DNA of 64,000 bases, taken from positions 1-64,000 of the forward strand of contig NZ_BNJJ01000001.1 of NCBI RefSeq assembly GCF_016587435.1, in the 5' to 3' direction. The translations under genes and the position numbers were made by a program. Source of the stretch: Dictyobacter formicarum. Its GTDB lineage: Bacteria; Chloroflexota; Ktedonobacteria; Ktedonobacterales; Ktedonobacteraceae. The notes beneath the pieces were generated by a model, which saw only the letters and a program-made list of their open reading frames with translations, did not search any database and was not told the origin of the DNA. This document shows, one piece after another, positions 60,716 through 64,000 of this stretch; the stretch's first letter is position 1; each line of letters opens with the position of its first letter.

Positions 60716-62181
60716 CGTTTTCTCGCTTCCATGGCTCCATGTTCGCCCCCTCCGGGCCAGCGCTCTACATCTCGATACGTCTGTCTCTGCGCTACAATAA
60801 TACGTCGACCGGGGACATGTGTTGGAGCTTCATATATCTGATCATCTACCGGCTCAATATGTGCCAGTCTCACTGGCCGATGAGTACGGCGTGGTTGTAA
60901 CAGCTCTGCATTGATTACAGGAATAGCTATCGTGTCTTGCGTATGCCTGGCATATCCCATCTGCCTCAGGGCGTGTATATCTCGTTCAACCACCGGAGCG
61001 GTAGTGGAGGCAAACAATTTGCTGCCTACCCGGTAAAAGACCAGCACACCTAGCACAATCAGTGCCAGCCAGGCCACCAGCCAGGAAACGGACTGAGCGA
61101 GTAGCAAGAGCATTTCCATACGTTGTCCACTCTGCAAGAGCGTCGGCAATTGTGGCCAGTCCCGATAGAGGTCCAGCCAGACGCCAGGGGGAAAGCCGCC
61201 CAATTTGAGGACGATACAGGCTCCCAGTACACAGCAGATCAGTGGATAGATAAAAGATTGAAACCAGGACTGCTGCAGTTGCTGTCGACCCTGGGATTGC
61301 GCCTGGATACGTGGCCGCTCGACGGTGCCCCAGGTATGGATCAACACGCCGATTACCACCAGCAATCCACCCAGATAGCCATCCAATGACACTACTTCGT
61401 GTAGATAGAGATAGGCAACCAGCGCGCCAAAAATTGGTTCCAGAATATAAATGAAGGAGACCGTTACCGGCGAGATATATCGTTGCAATAATACCGTAAA
61501 CAGGGTAGGTAAAAAAATCGTGCCCAGCCCAATATAGAATACGATCCCCATATCCCAGGGCAACGACAAATGTACCACGTTCCAGTCGCCAAATAATAGG
61601 GCCAGCAGATTAGCCCACAATGCCATCGTTAATAACTCGATACCAAATAGCGGCCAGTACGCCGCCTGGTCCTTTTGCTCATGGTCGGCCAGGAATACAT
61701 ACAGTGTGCATAATAGCCCACCAATAAAGGCGATCAGGGCGCCCCGCGCTCCACCCATGGATGCATTGGCCATTAATAAGATGGCGCCGCTCACCGACAC
61801 CACTCCAGCAAACCAGGTGGCTTTACTGATCGGCTGGCGCAAAAACAACCAGGTAAAAATAGCGGCCAGCAATCCATTCAGCGATGGAAAGAAGGCGGTG
61901 CCAGTAGCGCTGTTATATTTGAGGGCTACGGCCAGCGAAAACAAACCCAGGCATAGGCAGGTTCCCAACAAAAAACCACTCTTGACCGCATTGCGCGTAA
62001 TATGTCGTCGTGAAAAAAGTAATATACAAATAGCTGGAGGCACCAATGTCATCATCGTGAAAAAAGTAAAGACAATAGGATCAACACGTCCCAGCATCTC
62101 TTTTCCAACTGAATAGTAAGAACCAAAAAGAAATGTATTCAGCACGAAAGCGATACCAGCCAGTACCTTTAATTTTTTCAC
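60712..62181 (-). CDS. EamA/DMT-family transporter with C-terminal two-TM 'GGFPP' module
   Basis: A 489-residue protein. Residues 1-295 are ten TM helices of the drug/metabolite transporter superfamily, with FLFGSYYSVGKEMLGRVDP, TGTAFFPSLNGLLAAIFTWL and SFIYILEPIFGALVAYLYLH (EamA signatures). Two extra TM helices at about 305-375 surround LGGFPPGVWLDLYRDWPQLP. The last 110 residues are cytoplasmic and polar. I start at GTG 62181 (GAGGTG 6 bases upstream); the frame from 62283 starts in unrelated sequence. The gene is the first of a set with the RskA-like gene overlapping by four bases. It probably exports a metabolite. Confidence 0.85.
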   Translation of the reverse strand: MKKLKVLAGIAFVLNTFLFGSYYSVGKEMLGRVDPIVFTFFTMMTLVPPAICILLFSRRHITRNAVKSGFLLGTCLCLGLFSLAVALKYNSATGTAFFPSLNGLLAAIFTWLFLRQPISKATWFAGVVSVSGAILLMANASMGGARGALIAFIGGLLCTLYVFLADHEQKDQAAYWPLFGIELLTMALWANLLALLFGDWNVVHLSLPWDMGIVFYIGLGTIFLPTLFTVLLQRYISPVTVSFIYILEPIFGALVAYLYLHEVVSLDGYLGGLLVVIGVLIHTWGTVERPRIQAQSQGRQQLQQSWFQSFIYPLICCVLGACIVLKLGGFPPGVWLDLYRDWPQLPTLLQSGQRMEMLLLLAQSVSWLVAWLALIVLGVLVFYRVGSKLFASTTAPVVERDIHALRQMGYARHTQDTIAIPVINAELLQPRRTHRPVRLAHIEPVDDQIYEAPTHVPGRRIIVAQRQTYRDVERWPGGGEHGAMEARKR

Positions 62182-62872
62182 AGGACACCTCACAAGCCTG
62201 TTCAGGTAAACAAAATCTGGGGGTGTATGAGGATTTTCTCCGATCCAGCTAGAGCGCGGCCAGAACGGTAACCAGGAGCTCAAAAAGCATACGGCGGTAG
62301 GAAGCGGTATACCGTTTGATGTTTTACAAGAAAGCAGCTATACGCAATAAGCGTGCACTTCAGGTAATTTCGATATACTTCTCAAGTTCTCAATCACACA
62401 CCCTGCCAAAAGTATACCTAAATACAGTCATGGAATGAGGCAGATTCTTCTACAAATTGCCTGTGACTGCTAGCAGAGCAAAACTAGAAAGCCATTACAA
62501 TTTTGGACGGCATGCGCACTATTTTCAGTCATGGCATTGCAGAATTTTTGGATGTCGGATCGCCCTTTTAATAGCAACATAACCATAGATACCATGTTCG
62601 AGGTCGATATGGGCTATCCTTTTCAATCAAGCTCCAGCAGGTTCTCAGTCTGCTCCGGTTGCATCTCTAGAGCAGGTACAGTATTCTCAAATAGTGACAT
62701 AATAATAATAGATATACTATGTTATTCGATTGCATAAGCTCCGTCACCGGAGAAGTAAAACTCGTCTTCCAACACTGGCTGTGTATCCGTGGTTGAGCAG
62801 CCGAGATACAGCAAGCTACCAATAAGTGGCGTCCAGAATGATCCTGTACAACATGAAATGGAAGAAGGAATG
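62182..62872. other. Intergenic stretch of about 690 bases
   Basis: No convincing coding frame; the candidate short frames have odd composition and no ribosome sites. AT-rich, and likely to include divergent promoters for the DMT and small membrane protein genes. Confidence 0.4.
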
Positions 62873-63154
62873 ATGAGCAAAAAAAAGCGCAAGCCACAAC
62901 CCTCACAGAGAACAATTTCGCGGGGCACCGCATTTATAAGTTGGGGCATCTTCGCCTTGATTGGAGGTATCTCCCTCTTCATCTTCAACATACTCTTCAT
63001 TTACTTTGCCTATCGGCCCGCTCATCCACAAGTTCAGCTCAGCCTGCCATTGGTCCTCACTCTGTTATCAGGCCCATTGATTATCGAAGCCCTGCTCGTC
63101 ATGGTTGGAATCATAGCGATTATCATCGGAGTAAGAAAAAACAGAAAATTATAG
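62873..63154 (+). CDS. Small two-TM membrane protein
   Basis: A 93-residue protein starting MSKKKRKPQPSQRTISRG, with TM helices GIFALIGGISLFIFNILFIY and LIIEALLVMVGIIAIIIGVR separated by about 30 residues. GAAGAAGGA sits just before tandem ATG codons at 62870 and 62873; I chose the second for spacing. The basic N-terminus and tail KNRKL predict both ends in the cytoplasm. No family is recognised. It could be a small accessory protein of the signalling block. Longer starts at 62789 or 62858 lack ribosome sites. Confidence 0.6.
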   Translation: MSKKKRKPQPSQRTISRGTAFISWGIFALIGGISLFIFNILFIYFAYRPAHPQVQLSLPLVLTLLSGPLIIEALLVMVGIIAIIIGVRKNRKL

Positions 63155-63776
63155 TCACTGCTAATGATTGCAGTGGCATGTGAATAAACTCATCCAAAAG
63201 TACGTGCCTGTTGAAAACTATAAGTGGCAAAAAAACATGGCTCAGGACTCTTGTGGCCTTTGTTGAGTAGTACTTTATGATTATTGAAGTATACAAATTT
63301 ATGTCCTTATACTATAAAATAGAGCGTAAATAACTTATGCGCATATCTCGTGTAGCCAGCGTCAGCAAAAAATATGATATGGGATTAAATAAACAACTGT
63401 CACCTTCTGCCGTTCGCAGCAATATTGAAAATACTCAACTTGAATCAGTGAGTATACTTGTAAAAAGAGGCTTCATGTAAATCCCGTTTAGATAGGATCT
63501 GCATGATACTATAAGAAGATGACGGTGCTGACAAAGGATGCGTTTATCCGGTGCCCTTTTTTAATAGATATATCCGCTGTAGATATATGGAAGCTATAAA
63601 CTATAGGCAATAGCACTTACCATTTAATAGGAATTTCCGCCTTCAAGTTTGTTAATTGTGGTAGTTGTGCTATTCTTCTTATTGAACGAGCAGAATAGTC
63701 GCAAGCGTTTTATAATAGGCAGCATAGCAGGATCTGGCACATATATTTTATAAATGATTGGAATTGGAGAAGCATA
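63155..63776. other. Intergenic stretch, one doubtful 47-codon ORF
   Basis: Mostly AT-rich. An ORF from ATG 63337 to TAA 63480 (MRISRVASVSKKYDMGLNKQ...) has no ribosome site and no recognised relative, so I do not call it a gene. The 3' part holds the promoter of the next gene. Confidence 0.35.
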
Positions 63777-64000
63777 ATGGAGATATTTCCTTCACATACC
63801 ATTCATGACCTATCCACATCGCCACAGAAAGAACAGCGGCAGAGTATGAGCTCGCGTATTCGACAATTTTTTTTTAAATCATCTGCAGCACCCGTAGCCA
63901 CACAGAAAAAACGTGGACAAAAAACACGCCCCCTGGCCCTGAATGTAGCACAACGTACCGATGTAGGGCGTAAGCGTCAGCATAACGAAGACAGCGTCGC
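63777..64000 (+). CDS. PP2C-type phosphatase, 3' partial
   Basis: ATG 63777, after TTGGAGAAG, opens a frame running off the window. The first 60 residues are polar, and then NVAQRTDVGRKRQHNEDSV appears. The 'TDxGxxRxxNEDS' motif is the metal-site entry of PPM/PP2C phosphatases. Only the first 74 codons are visible. It lies on the opposite strand from the other PP2C gene, about 6 kb away, and lacks its TM module at the N-terminus. It is probably a soluble phosphatase. Confidence 0.75.
   Translation, partial: MEIFPSHTIHDLSTSPQKEQRQSMSSRIRQFFFKSSAAPVATQKKRGQKTRPLALNVAQRTDVGRKRQHNEDSV

Noticed and set aside
62531..62737. 68-codon ORF before the small membrane protein
   Set aside because: No ribosome site, odd composition, no relatives recognised.
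63337..63480. 47-codon ORF
   Set aside because: No ribosome site and no recognisable pattern; described only as part of the intergenic stretch.
1..64000. CRISPR arrays, tRNA or rRNA genes
   Set aside because: No regularly spaced repeats and no cloverleaf or rRNA-like sequence were noticed on either strand, though a tRNA scan was not run.

Overview
The window looks like chromosome of a Ktedonobacteria-type member of the Chloroflexota. This is inferred from mid-range base composition, long intergenic hairpins, Ser/Thr kinase-TPR and PP2C signalling proteins, several P450, PadR and aldo/keto reductase genes, and TnpB plus Tn3 debris. No rRNA or tRNA gene was seen, so the taxonomy is a soft call.

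Layout. 1-3423: an envelope or glycan cluster, with a DUF2156 lysyltransferase-like protein cut by the window edge, a GtrA flippase, and a GT2 glycosyltransferase fused in frame to an epoxide hydrolase. 3600-6950: an LLM oxidoreductase, a peroxidase-like remnant, and an MmyB-type regulator divergent from an aldo/keto reductase. 6945-8500: a graveyard of truncated genes (NAD-binding dehydrogenase, coiled-coil ORF, MFS transporter, P450). 8949-11703: a PadR, pentapeptide-repeat, ABC-2 exporter operon behind a near-perfect sigma-70 promoter. 11880-15180: a broken Tn3-family transposase abutting a TnpB element with a divergent HTH gene and structured ends. 15214-16356: an isochorismatase-like hydrolase with a beta-trefoil-like tail. 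16440-21502: a LacI-controlled sugar locus (isomerase, Gfo/Idh dehydrogenase, permease stump, two SDRs). 21715-24340: an aldo/keto reductase, a pRiA4b-ORF3-like gene and an integrase fragment. 24770-31740: a membrane and signalling block with a 10-TM protein, a kinase-like protein lacking the HRD aspartate, an amidohydrolase and an S-component-like membrane protein. 32149-43140: a DPM-type glycosyltransferase, DUF1963, a GH38 alpha-mannosidase, a PadR-linked membrane gene pair (one frameshifted), a P450, a zinc-type oxidoreductase and a NUDIX hydrolase. 43260-50246: ECF transporter A and T components, then an oligopeptide ABC transporter. 50511-53745: a complete preQ1/queuosine operon (queF, queC, queD, queE, folE). 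54048-55709: DUF2332 and a GNAT. 55890-64000: a DMT transporter, a RskA-like membrane protein, a LamG-like protein and a PP2C phosphatase, then a small membrane protein and the start of a second PP2C gene.

The most unusual items are the GT2-epoxide hydrolase fusion; a two-TM 'GGFPP..W' module shared by the DMT transporter and the PP2C phosphatase; the HTH/TnpB element with matching palindromic ends; a pair of near-perfect 28-29 bp palindromes with compensatory changes; and the catalytically suspect kinase next to a 10-TM HAMP-like protein. Protein family names come from recalled motifs, not from searches.
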